A stretch of DNA of 64,000 nucleotides from Acetobacteroides hydrogenigenes. Lineage in GTDB: Bacteria; Bacteroidota; Bacteroidia; Bacteroidales; ZOR0009. Where the stretch lies: positions 1-64,000 of the forward strand of contig NZ_SLWB01000011.1 of NCBI RefSeq assembly GCF_004340205.1. The letters are read 5' to 3'. The notes beneath the pieces are model-generated. The model worked only from the letters and a program-made list of their open reading frames with translations, was not told where the DNA came from and did no database searches. A program made the translations under genes and the position numbers. Shown here piece after piece: positions 49,358 to 60,188 of this stretch (its first letter is position 1; each line of letters begins with the position of its first letter).

Positions 49358-51155
49358 ATGGGAGAATTTATTGTATCAGCACGTAAATACCGTCCGGCAA
49401 GCTTCGATACTGTTGTTGGTCAAGGGTCTATAACATCAACCCTAAAAAATGCCATACAGAGAAAGCAGCTAGCACACGCCTACCTATTCTGTGGTCCTCG
49501 TGGTGTTGGGAAGACAACGTGCGCCAGAATCTTTGCCAAAACCATCAACTGCTTCAACCCGACAGCCGACATGGAGCCATGCGGCGAGTGTGAATCATGC
49601 AAGGCCTTCAACGAAGGTCGTTCATACAACATTCACGAGCTCGATGCCGCATCGAACAACTCGGTTGAAGATATACGTACCCTGACCGATCAGGTACGCA
49701 TTCCTCCGCAGATTGGTAAATACAAGGTATACATCATCGACGAGGTTCACATGCTCTCGTCTGGTGCGTTTAATGCGTTTCTTAAAACGCTAGAGGAACC
49801 ACCTGCACATGCCATCTTTATACTTGCAACTACCGAAAAGCACAAAATATTACCAACCATTCTGTCTCGTTGTCAGATATACGACTTCAACAGAATGGGC
49901 GTTGAAGATACCGTAAAGCATCTTACCCAGATTGCACAAAAAGAGGGTATTACATTCGAAGAAGAAGCCCTAAATATTATAGCACACAAGGCAGATGGTG
50001 CTATGCGCGATGCGCTATCAATATTCGACCAAGTAGTCGCATTTTGCGGTACACATCTCAGCTACGCTAAGGTTATCGAAAATCTTAACGTGCTCGACTA
50101 CGACTACTACTTCCGGTTAACCGACTCATTCTTAGCAAAAGATCACGTTAAAGCACTTGTTCTTTTCGATGAAATATTGGCAAAGGGATTCGATGCTCAA
50201 CACTTTATGATTGGACTTTGCATCCATTTCCGCGATCTGCTCGTTTGCAAAGATCCACAATCAACAAAACTACTCGAAGTTGGAGCCAGCATTGCCAACA
50301 GATATAAAGATCAAGCGGCTCGTTGCAGCGTAGCTTACCTTTACGAGGCAATGGCAGCCTCAAATAAATGCGATGTAGGATATCGATCGAGTAGTAACCC
50401 TCGACTTCATGTAGAACTTGCGCTGCTTCACCTTTGCTACATTGGTGAAGAAAAAAAAAATTAGCGAACGAAATCTAGGTGAACTAATGAGCGGTGTAGA
50501 TACCGCTAGTTCTGCTCAAACAGCATCAACAAACAATTCTACAACATCATCACAGAATCAAACAAGTATAGTCAAAGACACTGCTCAGAAACAAGCAGAG
50601 CCTAAAGCACAAGCACGTCCGTCCCTCCCATCTCTGAAACGAACGCCATCCTTTTCTGTAAAAGATGCCATGTCGGGAAAAATAGCCCCCACAGCAACAG
50701 CATCGCAGACATCGGCAAGCGATACAGGTAGCGATGCCTTGGAGAACATGGATGATATTGAAGAATCCTTTAATTCTATGGTAGAGGAAGTCGATTTTAC
50801 ACCAAAAAATCTAGAACAGGTATGGAATCGACTTGCGAGCCACATCAAAGCATCAAGACCTCGAATAGGGAATGCACTCCTTGCAAACAAGCCTAGCATT
50901 ATTGATGATAACCTCATCACCTTCGACGTTGTAAACCAGCTGCAGAAGGACGAGTTGATGACTAACTACAACGAGATCATCAGCTACATCCGTAAATCGC
51001 TAGGAATGCCCTTGCTCGAACTCGAATTTAATGTTGTAGAGGCTGATAGCACAAATGCACGTCCCTACACCATTGACGAGAAGTTTAAGTTTATGATCCA
51101 GAAAAATCCAGCAGTGCTTACGCTAAAACAAGCCCTTGGTCTTGATTTTGAATAG
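49358..51155 (+). CDS. dnaX: DNA polymerase III subunits gamma and tau, with an A10 slippage site
   Basis: The zero frame runs to a TAG at 50464 (368 aa): P-loop GPRGVGKTT near residue 45, a zinc module with CGECESCK, sensor motifs (DEVHMLSSGAFNAFLK, LATTEKHKI). At 50451-50460 there are ten A residues. A one-base skip there (or loss of one A in the RNA) reads on in the +1 frame to 51155, giving about 598 residues. This downstream part carries the Bacteroidota DnaX C-terminal block (LEQVWNRLASHIKA, VNQLQKDELMTNYNE), so both frames belong to one gene. Probably gamma (short) and tau (long) arise by slippage, as known for Thermus dnaX; a genuine frameshift mutation or sequencing error is the alternative. 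Confidence 0.85.
50451..50460 (+). promoter_or_regulatory. A10 slippage run in dnaX
   Basis: GAAG followed by ten A and TTAG. In the zero frame this reads GAA AAA AAA AAT TAG (stop); one base fewer gives AAA ATT AGC and continues into the conserved C-terminal domain. Confidence 0.75.
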
Positions 51156-51249
51156 ATCTGTGTGCAAATAATTCCCCTCCATTTTAAAAAGAATTAACTG
51201 TTCTATGCTGTACTTACAGCATTTAGAAGTGTACACTCGCTATTTTTGT

Positions 51250-51257
51250 TATCTTTG
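51250..51257 (+). promoter_or_regulatory. Bacteroidota -7 element for secA (TATCTTTG)
   Basis: TATCTTTG 59 bases before the secA start. Confidence 0.6.
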
Positions 51258-51316
51258 GTGTCGCTTACATTAAGCGAACAACTATTTGTGCTCAATAACA
51301 AAATATTATAGGTCTA

Positions 51317-54300
51317 ATGAGTATAGTAAACGCTCTATTGAAAGCCTTTTTAGGAGGTAGTAAATCTGATCGAGACATTAAGGAGGTTATGCCTTATGTC
51401 CAAAAGGCTCTAGAAATTTACCCTAGCCTTGCTCAAATTAGCAACGATGAGTTAAGGCTTAGAAGCAAAAGGCTTCGCGAAATCATCAAGGAAAGAATTT
51501 CTGAGGATGAGCTTAAAATTGCCGATCTTAAGACTCAGATGGAATCGGATACGATTAGCATCGAAGAAAAGGAAACGGTTTATACACAAATTGACAAGCT
51601 AACTAAGCAGGTTGACGATACTATAGAGGTTGTCCTTCTTGAAGTACTACCAGAAGCCTTTGCTATTGTTAAAGAAACAGCTCGTCGTTTCAAAGAAAAT
51701 ACCCAGTTAGAAGTTACAGCGACAGACTTTGACCGCAACCTAGCGGCCAAAAAGGAGAACGTTGTTATAAAAGGCGATAAGGCCTTCTGGGCTAACAACT
51801 GGATGGCAGGTGGATCAATGATCACCTGGGATATGGTTCACTACGACGTACAGCTTATTGGTGGTGTAGTTCTTCATAAAGGTAAAATTGCTGAAATGGC
51901 AACTGGTGAAGGTAAAACGCTGGTTGCAACCCTACCCGTATTCCTAAATGCACTTGCAGGTAAAGGCGTTCACGTTGTAACCGTAAACGACTACCTTGCG
52001 CGTCGTGACTCGGAATGGATGGGGCCAATCTACGAATTCCACGAACTATCTGTGGACTGCATCGACAAGCATGAGCCACACTCTGAAGCTCGTCGTGCAG
52101 CATACAACAGCGACATTACCTTTGGTACAAACAACGAGTTTGGTTTCGACTACCTCCGCGACAACATGTCGTTTAACCCAGAAGACCTCGTTCAGCGCAA
52201 GCACCACTTTGCCATTGTAGACGAGGTCGATTCTGTGCTTATTGACGATGCTCGTACTCCGTTAATCATATCAGGTCCTGTTCCCAAAGGAGAGGATCAG
52301 CTGTTTAACGAGTATAATGCTAACATCGAGAAGCTTTACAACGTTCAGCAAAAATTAGCAACCCAACTGCTTTCCGATGCTAAAAAGTTTATAAACGAAG
52401 GCAATGCGGAAGAAGGAGGAAAACTTCTATTAAGAGTTCACAAAGCACTTCCAAAGTATAAGCCTTTAATAAAGTATCTCAGCGAACCAGGTGTTAAATC
52501 ACTGCTACTTAAGACTGAGAACTTTTACATGCAAGACAATAACAAGAACATGCACATCATTACCGATGAGTTGTACTTTGTTATTGATGAGAAGCAAAAT
52601 TCGGTAGAGCTAACCGATAAGGGTATCGATTTAATTTCTAAGTCGTTTGACGATAAAAGTTTCTTTATTCTTCCTGATATAGGAAGTACAATTGCCGATC
52701 TTGAGAAGAACATACAAGATCCAACAGAAAAACTTGCAGCAAAGGATAAGCTGCTCGAAGAGTACGCCATTAAATCAGAGCGCGTTCATACGGTTAACCA
52801 GTTACTCAAAGCCTACGCGATGTTCGAAAAGGACATTGAGTATGTGGTGATGGACAACAAGGTTAAAATTGTTGATGAGCAAACAGGACGTATCCTTGAA
52901 GGAAGACGTTATTCTGATGGTCTACATCAAGCTATTGAAGCAAAAGAAAAAGTTACCGTAGAGGCTGCAACTCAAACCTTTGCAACGGTTACACTACAGA
53001 ACTACTTCCGTATGTACCATAAGCTTGCAGGTATGACCGGTACTGCCGAAACAGAGGCAGGTGAACTTTGGTCAATCTACAAGTTGGATGTAGTTGTAAT
53101 CCCAACTAACCGTCCCATTGTCCGCAAGGATATGGACGATATGGTATACAAAACTAAACGCGAAAAGTACAACGCTGTTATAGACGAGATTGTAGCTCTT
53201 ACAGAAGCAGGACGTCCTGTTCTTGTAGGAACAACCTCCGTTGAAATTTCAGAATTGCTTTCGCGTATGCTTAAGCTTCGAGGTATAAAGCATAACGTAC
53301 TTAATGCGAAGCAGCACCAACGCGAAGCGGAGATTGTAGCAGAAGCAGGTCGTGCAAGTCAGGTTACAATTGCAACCAACATGGCAGGTCGTGGTACCGA
53401 CATTAAGCTAACCCCAGAAGTTAAGGAAGCAGGAGGTTTGGCTATTATTGGAACAGAACGTCACGAATCTCGTCGTGTAGACCGCCAGCTACGTGGTCGT
53501 GCAGGTCGTCAAGGAGACCCAGGAACATCTCTCTTCTACGTTTCGCTAGAAGATGACTTGATGCGCCTATTTGGTTCAGATAGAATGTCTAAAATGATGG
53601 ACCGCCTTGGCCTTAAGGAAGGAGAAGTAATTCAACACTCTTGGATTTCGAAGTCTATTGAGCGTGCTCAAAAGAAGGTTGAAGAAAACAACTTCGGAAT
53701 TCGTAAGCGCTTGCTCGAATACGACGACGTTATGAACTCGCAACGTGAGGTTATCTACACCCGCCGTCGCCACGCTTTAAATGGCGAACGCGTAGAGGTA
53801 GATATCGACAATATGATGAGCGATTATGCTCTTACCCTTGCCGAGCAAGTTCATGGTAAGATGGATTACGAGGACTACCAACTAGAACTTATCAGACAGC
53901 TCGGAATTGAAACCTCTATTACTGAACAAGAGTTTAAATCTCTAAGCGAAACGGCTCTTTCCGATCGTATTTACGAAAATATTAAGGCTGTATACGAGCG
54001 TAAAGCACACCAAATAGCAGATCATGCTTGGCCCGTAATTAAGGATGTTTACGAGCATCAAGCAGCTCAATACCAAAATATCGTTGTTCCAATTACCGAT
54101 GGCCATAAGGGCTTCAACATTCTTTCGAATCTAAAGAAAGCATACGATTCGAAGGGTAAAGAGGTAATTAAGTCGTACTCTAAGACCATTATGCTGGTTA
54201 CCATAGACGAGCATTGGATGGAGCACCTTCGTGAAATGGATGAGCTAAAGCAATCGGTACAGAATGCTACTTACGAACAAAAAGATCCTCTATTGATCTA

Positions 54301-54613
54301 TAAGTTTGAGTCGTACAACCTATTCCGTTCAATGCTCGAGAAGGTTAATCGCGATGTGCTTTCGTCACTGCTTCGTGGCCACATTCCATTCCGTGAAACA
54401 GAACAGGAAAGGCCTCAGATGCAAGAGCAGCGCGAAAATCGTCAGAAGGTAGATCTTAACAGGCTAAGCACTAGTCGCAACGAACTATCATCGAACGCTA
54501 GTGAGCCAAAACGCAACGAGCCAGTAAAGGTAGGGAAGCAAATAGGACGTAACGATCCTTGCCCTTGCGGTAGCGGCAAAAAGTATAAATCTTGCCACGG
54601 TAAAAACGAATAG
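51317..54613 (+). CDS. secA: Preprotein translocase ATPase SecA
   Basis: 1098 residues, longer than the roughly 900 of enterobacteria because of inserts typical of Bacteroidota. Motifs include [19 protein letters not shown] (Walker A), [20 protein letters not shown] (DEAD-type Walker B), [22 protein letters not shown] and [13 protein letters not shown]. The C-terminal zinc-binding tail is [17 protein letters not shown]. It drives protein export through SecYEG. Single gene with its own terminator. Confidence 0.98.
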   Translation: MSIVNALLKAFLGGSKSDRDIKEVMPYVQKALEIYPSLAQISNDELRLRSKRLREIIKERISEDELKIADLKTQMESDTISIEEKETVYTQIDKLTKQVDDTIEVVLLEVLPEAFAIVKETARRFKENTQLEVTATDFDRNLAAKKENVVIKGDKAFWANNWMAGGSMITWDMVHYDVQLIGGVVLHKGKIAEMATGEGKTLVATLPVFLNALAGKGVHVVTVNDYLARRDSEWMGPIYEFHELSVDCIDKHEPHSEARRAAYNSDITFGTNNEFGFDYLRDNMSFNPEDLVQRKHHFAIVDEVDSVLIDDARTPLIISGPVPKGEDQLFNEYNANIEKLYNVQQKLATQLLSDAKKFINEGNAEEGGKLLLRVHKALPKYKPLIKYLSEPGVKSLLLKTENFYMQDNNKNMHIITDELYFVIDEKQNSVELTDKGIDLISKSFDDKSFFILPDIGSTIADLEKNIQDPTEKLAAKDKLLEEYAIKSERVHTVNQLLKAYAMFEKDIEYVVMDNKVKIVDEQTGRILEGRRYSDGLHQAIEAKEKVTVEAATQTFATVTLQNYFRMYHKLAGMTGTAETEAGELWSIYKLDVVVIPTNRPIVRKDMDDMVYKTKREKYNAVIDEIVALTEAGRPVLVGTTSVEISELLSRMLKLRGIKHNVLNAKQHQREAEIVAEAGRASQVTIATNMAGRGTDIKLTPEVKEAGGLAIIGTERHESRRVDRQLRGRAGRQGDPGTSLFYVSLEDDLMRLFGSDRMSKMMDRLGLKEGEVIQHSWISKSIERAQKKVEENNFGIRKRLLEYDDVMNSQREVIYTRRRHALNGERVEVDIDNMMSDYALTLAEQVHGKMDYEDYQLELIRQLGIETSITEQEFKSLSETALSDRIYENIKAVYERKAHQIADHAWPVIKDVYEHQAAQYQNIVVPITDGHKGFNILSNLKKAYDSKGKEVIKSYSKTIMLVTIDEHWMEHLREMDELKQSVQNATYEQKDPLLIYKFESYNLFRSMLEKVNRDVLSSLLRGHIPFRETEQERPQMQEQRENRQKVDLNRLSTSRNELSSNASEPKRNEPVKVGKQIGRNDPCPCGSGKKYKSCHGKNE

Positions 54614-54634
54614 CATTTACCAATAAATAAAACG

Positions 54635-54664
54635 AAGCGGTCTGTAGAATTACAGACCGCTTTT
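54635..54664 (+). terminator. Intrinsic terminator after secA
   Basis: AAGCGGTCTGTA-GAAT-TACAGACCGCTT followed by a T run; perfect 12-bp stem. Confidence 0.9.
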
Positions 54665-54871
54665 TTATCATTCTGAGGAATAATTTCAACAGTATTACGC
54701 CTCGAGTTATTGCTAAAAAACTTATATTAAAATACTACATAAAAAACAAATATGATAATCAGACTTTTGGAATAGTTTATCTATAAAAAATAAATTACAA
54801 AACTGTAAATGAGAATAAGGCACGACAATTGTAAAACTAACCATGTTGCCATGACGTGCAATATGAAGTTT

Positions 54872-54930
54872 GCCCCATTTTTCACACACAATAAAAGGAC
54901 AGAAATTCAACCTAGAAAATCTGTCCTTTT
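54872..54930 (-). terminator. Terminator of the gene at 54968, first copy of a 59-bp repeated module
   Basis: AAAAGGACAGA and TCTGTCCTTTT form an 11-bp stem around 16 bases; on the minus strand the T-rich side follows. The whole 59 bp (starting GCCCCATTTTTCACACACAA) recurs at 55862-55920 with changes only in the loop region. Outside the terminators, 54665-54871 is AT-rich and gene-free. Confidence 0.8.
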
Positions 54931-54967
54931 CATTTTATAATCAGATTATTTATAAGAAAATGCTATG

Positions 54968-55369
54968 CTAGATTTCCTTACTATTGAAGATATGAATTGT
55001 AGCATCTTCTGCTTTCCAATTCTTATTATCATCTGAAATAAAAGTGTGAGTTACTTCAATATGGTTATCGATATGATAAATAAGAACAACCTTTGTCTTA
55101 TCGCCTTCATTTGTTATATCCAGATTTTCAACATGTACAAAGGTTTTATCACCATCTAAGGTCCTATTTGCATTAGCCTTTTGATAGATAAAAACAGGCT
55201 TAAGGTTTCCATCGTCATTCCTTGCAAGGATAGACCTAATATCGTCAACAACTAGTGATTTTTGTAGGAAATAATTACCTACTAGAGTCCTTTCTTTTGC
55301 AGTAATTGCACTTGCATAACTTCCTACTAGAATTAACATTCCAATTAGGAAACATTTCATCGTTCTCAT
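54968..55369 (-). CDS. Small secreted protein of unknown function
   Basis: 133 residues from MRTMKCFLIGMLILVGSYAS (signal peptide about 1-22; ATGs at 55372 and 55360 are alternatives). The mature part is beta-rich (LVGNYFLQKSLVVDDI, VHVENLDITNEGDKTKVVLI, HIDNHIEVTHTFIS) and lacks cysteines. No family recognised. It lies between two copies of a terminator module, so it could be a gene inserted or duplicated as a unit upstream of uvrB. Confidence 0.6.
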   Translation of the reverse strand: MRTMKCFLIGMLILVGSYASAITAKERTLVGNYFLQKSLVVDDIRSILARNDDGNLKPVFIYQKANANRTLDGDKTFVHVENLDITNEGDKTKVVLIYHIDNHIEVTHTFISDDNKNWKAEDATIHIFNSKEI

Positions 55370-55372
55370 CAT

Positions 55373-55861
55373 TATACATTTTTTGTAAAACAAAAACTAA
55401 TTCATTAATAAAATGAACGTAGATGAATTAAGATGTGCACAACTATTCTACTACAACATTTGGAATTAATTCGGACTAACTTCATAATTAATTTGTCCTT
55501 TTGGGGTAATTCCACCTATAAGACGCATGAAAAATAAAAATGTAACCAGTGAAACAAATAATTAGTGTTAACCAATTAGCTATAGAACATATTTCTTCCC
55601 TTAAAAAAGATCGGCATACCCGAACGAAACAACAATCCTCACTTTTAGGCACTGATTTCGCAATGTGTAGAATAAAATCAACAGCCTATAAATTAATTAT
55701 ACAGCAACAACAAAAAGACATCAACTTTTTTATCTTATATATACCACTAAATATAAATACATTAACAGCAGTCTATAAGGCTAACCAAAGAGAAGAAGGA
55801 AAAAATAGGCATCGTTATTGCAACAAATGAGATGTACTGCAAATGCAGACATAATTAATAC
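55373..55861. other. AT-rich gene-free spacer
   Basis: An open frame at 55549-55830 (93 codons) is Lys/Asn/Ile/Gln-rich with no recognisable motif and is probably chance. Apart from the repeated terminator at its right end, nothing is identified. Confidence 0.4.
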
Positions 55862-55920
55862 GCCCCATTTTTCACACACAATAAAAGGACAGAGATTCAA
55901 AATTGAAGATCTGTCCTTTT
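55862..55920 (-). terminator. Terminator of uvrB, second copy of the 59-bp module
   Basis: Same stem AAAAGGACAGA/TCTGTCCTTTT and same flank (GCCCCATTTTTCACACACAA) as 54872-54930; located 23 bases downstream of the uvrB stop on the minus strand. Confidence 0.85.
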
Positions 55921-55942
55921 TGCTTGTATCAGAGGAATAGGC

Positions 55943-57964
55943 CTACTTGGTCTTTTTATCAGCAAGCTCAATTAGAGCAAACATTTCGTCGCGATACTTG
56001 GCCGCCTCTATAAAGTCTAAATTCTTAGCCGCCTTCTCCATATTCTCTTTTGCCTGCTGAATAGACTTCTGTATTTCGGATTTAGACATGTAGCCTAACA
56101 CGGGATCTGCAGCTACGCTAATCTTTTCGGGTTCTAAATAGGCTTTCTCTTCGGCAGGTTTTGCCAATAAATCGCTACTCAACGCTCCCTTAGATGATTT
56201 GTAAACCTGACGAGGCGTAATGTTATGCTCGATGTTGTAACTGGCCTGCTTTTCGCGCCGACGGTTGGTTTCGCTAATGGTTTTCTCCATCGAATCGGTA
56301 ATCTTATCGGCATACATAATTACCAAACCATTTATATTACGAGCGGCACGCCCTGCCGTTTGGGTTAGCGAACGCGCAGACCGAAGAAATCCTTCCTTAT
56401 CGGCATCAAGAATAGCAACAAGAGAGACTTCCGGTAAGTCGAGCCCCTCGCGAAGAAGGTTAACCCCTACCAGCACATCAAACAAACCCGCTTGTAGGTC
56501 TTCCATTATTTGAATTCGCTCCAGCGTTTCCACATCGGAGTGGATATAGCGGGTTCTAATGCCCATACGGACTAGATACTTGGTTAGCTCCTCGGCCATA
56601 CGCTTGGTAAGCGTAGTTACAAGAACTCTCTCCTCCTTCTCCGTTCTCTTGTAAATCTCCTCTAGAAGATCGTCTATTTGGTTTGCCGTTGGGCGAACCT
56701 CTATTACCGGATCAAGCAGTCCTGTTGGACGAATAACCTGCTCCACAATCACTCCTTCACTCTTTTTCAGCTCATAGTCGGCTGGCGTAGCGCTTACGAA
56801 TACGGCCTGATTCACCAGCGTCTCAAACTCGTCGAACTTAAGCGGACGGTTATCGATTGCTGCAGGAAGTCGGAACCCGTATTCAACCAGGTTGTTCTTG
56901 CGCGAGTAATCGCCACCGTACATAGCGCGAACCTGAGGTATCGTTACGTGGCTTTCATCAATTATTATCAATCGATCGTTGGGGAAGTAGTCGAGCAAGC
57001 AGAATGGGCGCATTCCCGGTTTTCGGCCATCAAAGTAACGAGAGTAGTTTTCGATACCCGGACAGTATCCCAGCTCCTTCAGCATCTCCATATCGTACTC
57101 AACGCGCTGCTTTAGGCGTTTTGCTTCCGCAAACTTCCCTACGCTATTAAAGAACTCTACTTGCTGCACTAAATCGTCCTGAATTTGACGAATGGCGTTG
57201 TTCATCCGCTCCTTGGTGGTAACAAATAGGTTTGCTGGATAAATAAGCACCTCATCCGGCTCATCGATAACTGAACCCGTTATAGGATCAAATATCTCCA
57301 GGCTCTCTATCTCATCTCCCCAAAAGGAGATACGGTAAGCACTATCGCTGTAGGCAAGGTAAACATCAACCGTATCGCCCTTAACCCTAAAGCGTCCACG
57401 GCTAAACTCTACCTCGTTGCGCGAGTAAAGCGCATCCACTAAGCCGTAAAGCAGCTTGTTTCGGCTAAGAATTTGACCGCGTCTAAGCTTTATGGTTGTT
57501 GCATGAAAGTCTTCGGGGTTTCCGATGCCGTATAAGCACGATACAGATGATACCACAATAACATCCCTCCTACCCGATAGCAACGCCGATGTAGTGCTCA
57601 AGCGTAATTTTTCAAGCTCATCGTTAATGGCCAGGTCCTTTTCGATGTAAACATCGGTAGTCGGAATATAGGCCTCGGGCTGGTAGTAGTCGTAGTACGA
57701 TACGAAGTACTCCACCGCATTTTCGGGGAAAAAGGTCTTAAACTCTCCGTAAAGCTGAGCAGCCAACGTTTTATTGTGGCTAAGGATAAGTGTAGGGCGA
57801 TTGAGCTGCGCCACTACGTTTGCCATGGTAAACGTTTTACCAGAACCCGTTACCCCAAGAAGCACGTTGTACTTGCTTTCGCCCCTAATGTTTTCCACCA
57901 GCTGACGAATAGCCTCAGGCTGATCACCAGTGGGCTTAAATTCGGATGTAAGCTTAAAATCCAT
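55943..57964 (-). CDS. uvrB: Excinuclease ABC subunit B
   Basis: 673 residues. LLGVTGSGKTFTMANVVAQL (Walker A), YYDYYQPEAYIPTTDVYIEK (beta-hairpin), TAGRAARNINGLVIMYADKI (motif VI) and a C-terminal UVR motif (KENMEKAAKNLDFIEAAKYR) are all present. It verifies DNA damage in nucleotide excision repair with UvrA and UvrC. Single gene with a TAACTTTG promoter at 57990. Confidence 0.98.
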   Translation of the reverse strand: MDFKLTSEFKPTGDQPEAIRQLVENIRGESKYNVLLGVTGSGKTFTMANVVAQLNRPTLILSHNKTLAAQLYGEFKTFFPENAVEYFVSYYDYYQPEAYIPTTDVYIEKDLAINDELEKLRLSTTSALLSGRRDVIVVSSVSCLYGIGNPEDFHATTIKLRRGQILSRNKLLYGLVDALYSRNEVEFSRGRFRVKGDTVDVYLAYSDSAYRISFWGDEIESLEIFDPITGSVIDEPDEVLIYPANLFVTTKERMNNAIRQIQDDLVQQVEFFNSVGKFAEAKRLKQRVEYDMEMLKELGYCPGIENYSRYFDGRKPGMRPFCLLDYFPNDRLIIIDESHVTIPQVRAMYGGDYSRKNNLVEYGFRLPAAIDNRPLKFDEFETLVNQAVFVSATPADYELKKSEGVIVEQVIRPTGLLDPVIEVRPTANQIDDLLEEIYKRTEKEERVLVTTLTKRMAEELTKYLVRMGIRTRYIHSDVETLERIQIMEDLQAGLFDVLVGVNLLREGLDLPEVSLVAILDADKEGFLRSARSLTQTAGRAARNINGLVIMYADKITDSMEKTISETNRRREKQASYNIEHNITPRQVYKSSKGALSSDLLAKPAEEKAYLEPEKISVAADPVLGYMSKSEIQKSIQQAKENMEKAAKNLDFIEAAKYRDEMFALIELADKKTK

Positions 57965-57989
57965 AGCACTACAATAATATCTTAATTTG

Positions 57990-57997
57990 CAAAGTTA
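57990..57997 (-). promoter_or_regulatory. Bacteroidota -7 element for uvrB (TAACTTTG on minus strand)
   Basis: TAACTTTG on the minus strand, 26 bases before the uvrB start. Confidence 0.65.
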
Positions 57998-58095
57998 AGT
58001 AAATAGGACTACAAGCGGCTTGCACATCGGCAATTCTTTAGAATGCCATGCTGCAATATCGGCTTAAGGAAATAGGATAATTAATGCAACGTAGA

Positions 58096-58126
58096 AAGCC
58101 CACCCGTATATGATACGAGTGGGCTT
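58096..58126 (-). terminator. Intrinsic terminator downstream of the FMN-binding gene
   Basis: AAGCCCACCCGTAT and ATACGAGTGGGCTT pair with a short loop (one C-A mismatch). Located 50 bases after the FMN-binding gene on the minus strand. Confidence 0.7.
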
Positions 58127-58175
58127 AGACTAAAAAGCATATAAGTCTAACCTACTTGAATAACCTCAAAAAGCA

Positions 58176-58712
58176 TTATAGGACACCCAGCTGATGTAGC
58201 AGGGAAATATTGTGCTTCACCAAGTTTATATCCTGAACTATTGATGTAGCCGATATCGTAGCACCGCTCATAGCATCAACATTACGCCTATACTCGAAAA
58301 TGTAACCAATTGCCTTACCGGCAAACTGCTTTAGCCAAAATCGGCTAGCCACGGCTCCTCCATACGGAGGTCGGTATTCCAAAATTTTCACCTTAGAGGT
58401 AACCAAATCGGCATCAAAAACAACCGCATAGTCGAATGTTTCCGTTCGTCCGTTGGTTTGAGATACGTAAACATACCCCACGGCATTCCCTTCCTTTTTG
58501 ACAATGCATAGAGTACCATCGGGCATTGGCTTCGCCAACCTTCGCTGGGTGTTATCGTCAATGGTTAAGTAGGTAAGCGAATAGCCACGACCAAAGCAGC
58601 CATCAATTAATTCCTTCTGCTTACTCTGCGAGAACTTCGAAAGCTCCAACTTAGCCATTGCCGAAACGCTAAGGACACCCAAAAACACAACTAGCAGAAA
58701 TACCTTTTTCAT
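58176..58712 (-). CDS. Secreted FMN-binding domain protein (covalent flavin)
   Basis: 178 residues from the ATG at 58712; a signal peptide (MKKVFLLVVFLGVLSVSAMA) follows, whereas the upstream open extension lacks one. The C-terminal FMN_bind domain has DAMSGATISATSI, the motif whose second Thr/Ser is flavinylated by ApbE in NqrC/RnfG-type proteins. It likely carries FMN in the periplasm as part of an extracytosolic electron chain. Lies downstream of a porin gene on the same strand (about 100 bases apart), a pair seen in some Bacteroidota respiratory loci. No ApbE gene in the window. Confidence 0.85.
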   Translation of the reverse strand: MKKVFLLVVFLGVLSVSAMAKLELSKFSQSKQKELIDGCFGRGYSLTYLTIDDNTQRRLAKPMPDGTLCIVKKEGNAVGYVYVSQTNGRTETFDYAVVFDADLVTSKVKILEYRPPYGGAVASRFWLKQFAGKAIGYIFEYRRNVDAMSGATISATSIVQDINLVKHNISLLHQLGVL

Positions 58713-58812
58713 CCGAATAAAATTGTTTTTAAAGGCTAAATGCAACCCGCATAACAAGGCTTTATTCATGCCTGTTTGCGACTGCTAGTCTTGCGGGTTT
58801 CATGATAATTGA

Positions 58813-59979
58813 TTAGAAGGTTACGCCAACTCCTAGATTTAGCGTTCCAACGGCAGAATCGTCGGCTTTAGACTTGGACAACAAATAGTCGGCTTTGAGC
58901 ACCGCACCTTTAGCAATTCGGTAGCCAACCCCAAACACCCAATCCTGCTTATTGTAGGCATCCTTTCGTGTTGCTCCCGATGCAACCTTATAGTTGGTAT
59001 CGTACTTTTCGTAGCGTACAAAGGGGGTAAGAGCACCTTCGCCGCTGCCATCTTTAGCAAATAGGTCGTAGGCAAACTCTACGTAGTAGCCAAGCATTGC
59101 AGAACCTAAATCCTTTTTTGTAAGCTTATTGTACTCGGCAACATTAGCCAACGATGCATATGCAACCACCCCTCGTGTTTTGAAGTTTCCTATTGAGTAA
59201 CGGTAATCGGCACCAACCATCGAGATATTTACAACCGAAGAGTCGGCCTTTGCCATGGCTGCATGGTTGCTCTTATCCAGCTTATTGAATAGCGTTGAAC
59301 CTGTTTCGCCAAAATAACCTGATACTCCCAGTACCAGATTCGGAACCGCATCGTAGGTAAGACGTGCGGCTACGCTTGGGCTGCCCATTACAGCCTTTGC
59401 TCCCTTCTGACGACCACCTCTCAATCCGGACGATCCGCCAAGCAAACCGCCACCATCGTAGCTTTTAAACCCATTCATTACGTACACCTGATAGCCCAAG
59501 CCAGCCTCACTGAATCGCCCTTGAAAGCCTGCGCCAATCTCGCGCCATGTTGATGGTATAATACTATTGTCGACGGCAGGACGCAGCACCCCATTAAACG
59601 ATGTTGGCTCGTGATACTCGTTTACGATACCAAATGGAGTTAACAGCAAACCAGCTTTAAGCTGCAACCTTTCGTCGAAACGATGGTTCAGGTAAGCCTG
59701 TTCAATCCAAATTTCCTTTACATGCTCAAATTCGATCTCCGTATGAAATGATGTTTTCGACGAAAACTGGTAGTTCATCATCATAACCACACGGCTAACA
59801 TCCAAATTCCCATTTTGCTTAAAGCCCGATTTGATAGGCTGAACATAATCGATGGTTCCGTAGCCGCCAATCGACAAACGAGATGCTCTTTCGGCATCGT
59901 TTACAGCTAAACCTTGTCCATTTACCGCTGACATTCCGCCTAAAAGGGCAAATGCAGCTAACAGTAGATCCTTTTTCAT
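58813..59979 (-). CDS. Outer membrane porin (phosphate-selective porin O/P-like)
   Basis: 388 residues from MKKDLLLAAFALLGGMSAVN (signal peptide about 1-22). Strand pattern and motifs such as SRVVMMMNYQFSSKTSFHTE, EIEFEHVKEIWIEQAYLNHR, GLLLTPFGIVNEYHEPTSF and a terminal GTLNLGVGVTF resemble the OprO/OprP-like porins of Bacteroidota. It probably forms a trimeric general or anion channel. Upstream start candidates back to 60066 lack a signal peptide. Co-oriented with the FMN-binding protein gene. Confidence 0.85.
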   Translation of the reverse strand: MKKDLLLAAFALLGGMSAVNGQGLAVNDAERASRLSIGGYGTIDYVQPIKSGFKQNGNLDVSRVVMMMNYQFSSKTSFHTEIEFEHVKEIWIEQAYLNHRFDERLQLKAGLLLTPFGIVNEYHEPTSFNGVLRPAVDNSIIPSTWREIGAGFQGRFSEAGLGYQVYVMNGFKSYDGGGLLGGSSGLRGGRQKGAKAVMGSPSVAARLTYDAVPNLVLGVSGYFGETGSTLFNKLDKSNHAAMAKADSSVVNISMVGADYRYSIGNFKTRGVVAYASLANVAEYNKLTKKDLGSAMLGYYVEFAYDLFAKDGSGEGALTPFVRYEKYDTNYKVASGATRKDAYNKQDWVFGVGYRIAKGAVLKADYLLSKSKADDSAVGTLNLGVGVTF

Positions 59980-60188
59980 TACAGACTTTATTAAGTTTTC
60001 TGCTACTAAATACCGGCTAAACCATAAGCGCAGCCTCCTTTGAAATAATCTGCGCCCTACAATCAACCATTATTTAGACTTGATTAAAATTACGTTGCAA
60101 AAAAAGATATAAACTGAATGCCTTCATATACCTACTTTTTGGTATTTTCGTCGGCTAATTAAGTAACCCGCACATTTTACTGCCATTT

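Noticed and set aside
55549-55830. 93-codon frame upstream of uvrB
   Set aside because: AT-rich composition (Lys, Ile, Asn, Gln) with no motif; looks like chance.
60066-60188. Mn2+ (yybP-ykoY) riboswitch before mntP
   Set aside because: No matching conserved core or terminator structure could be made out in the 120-base leader.
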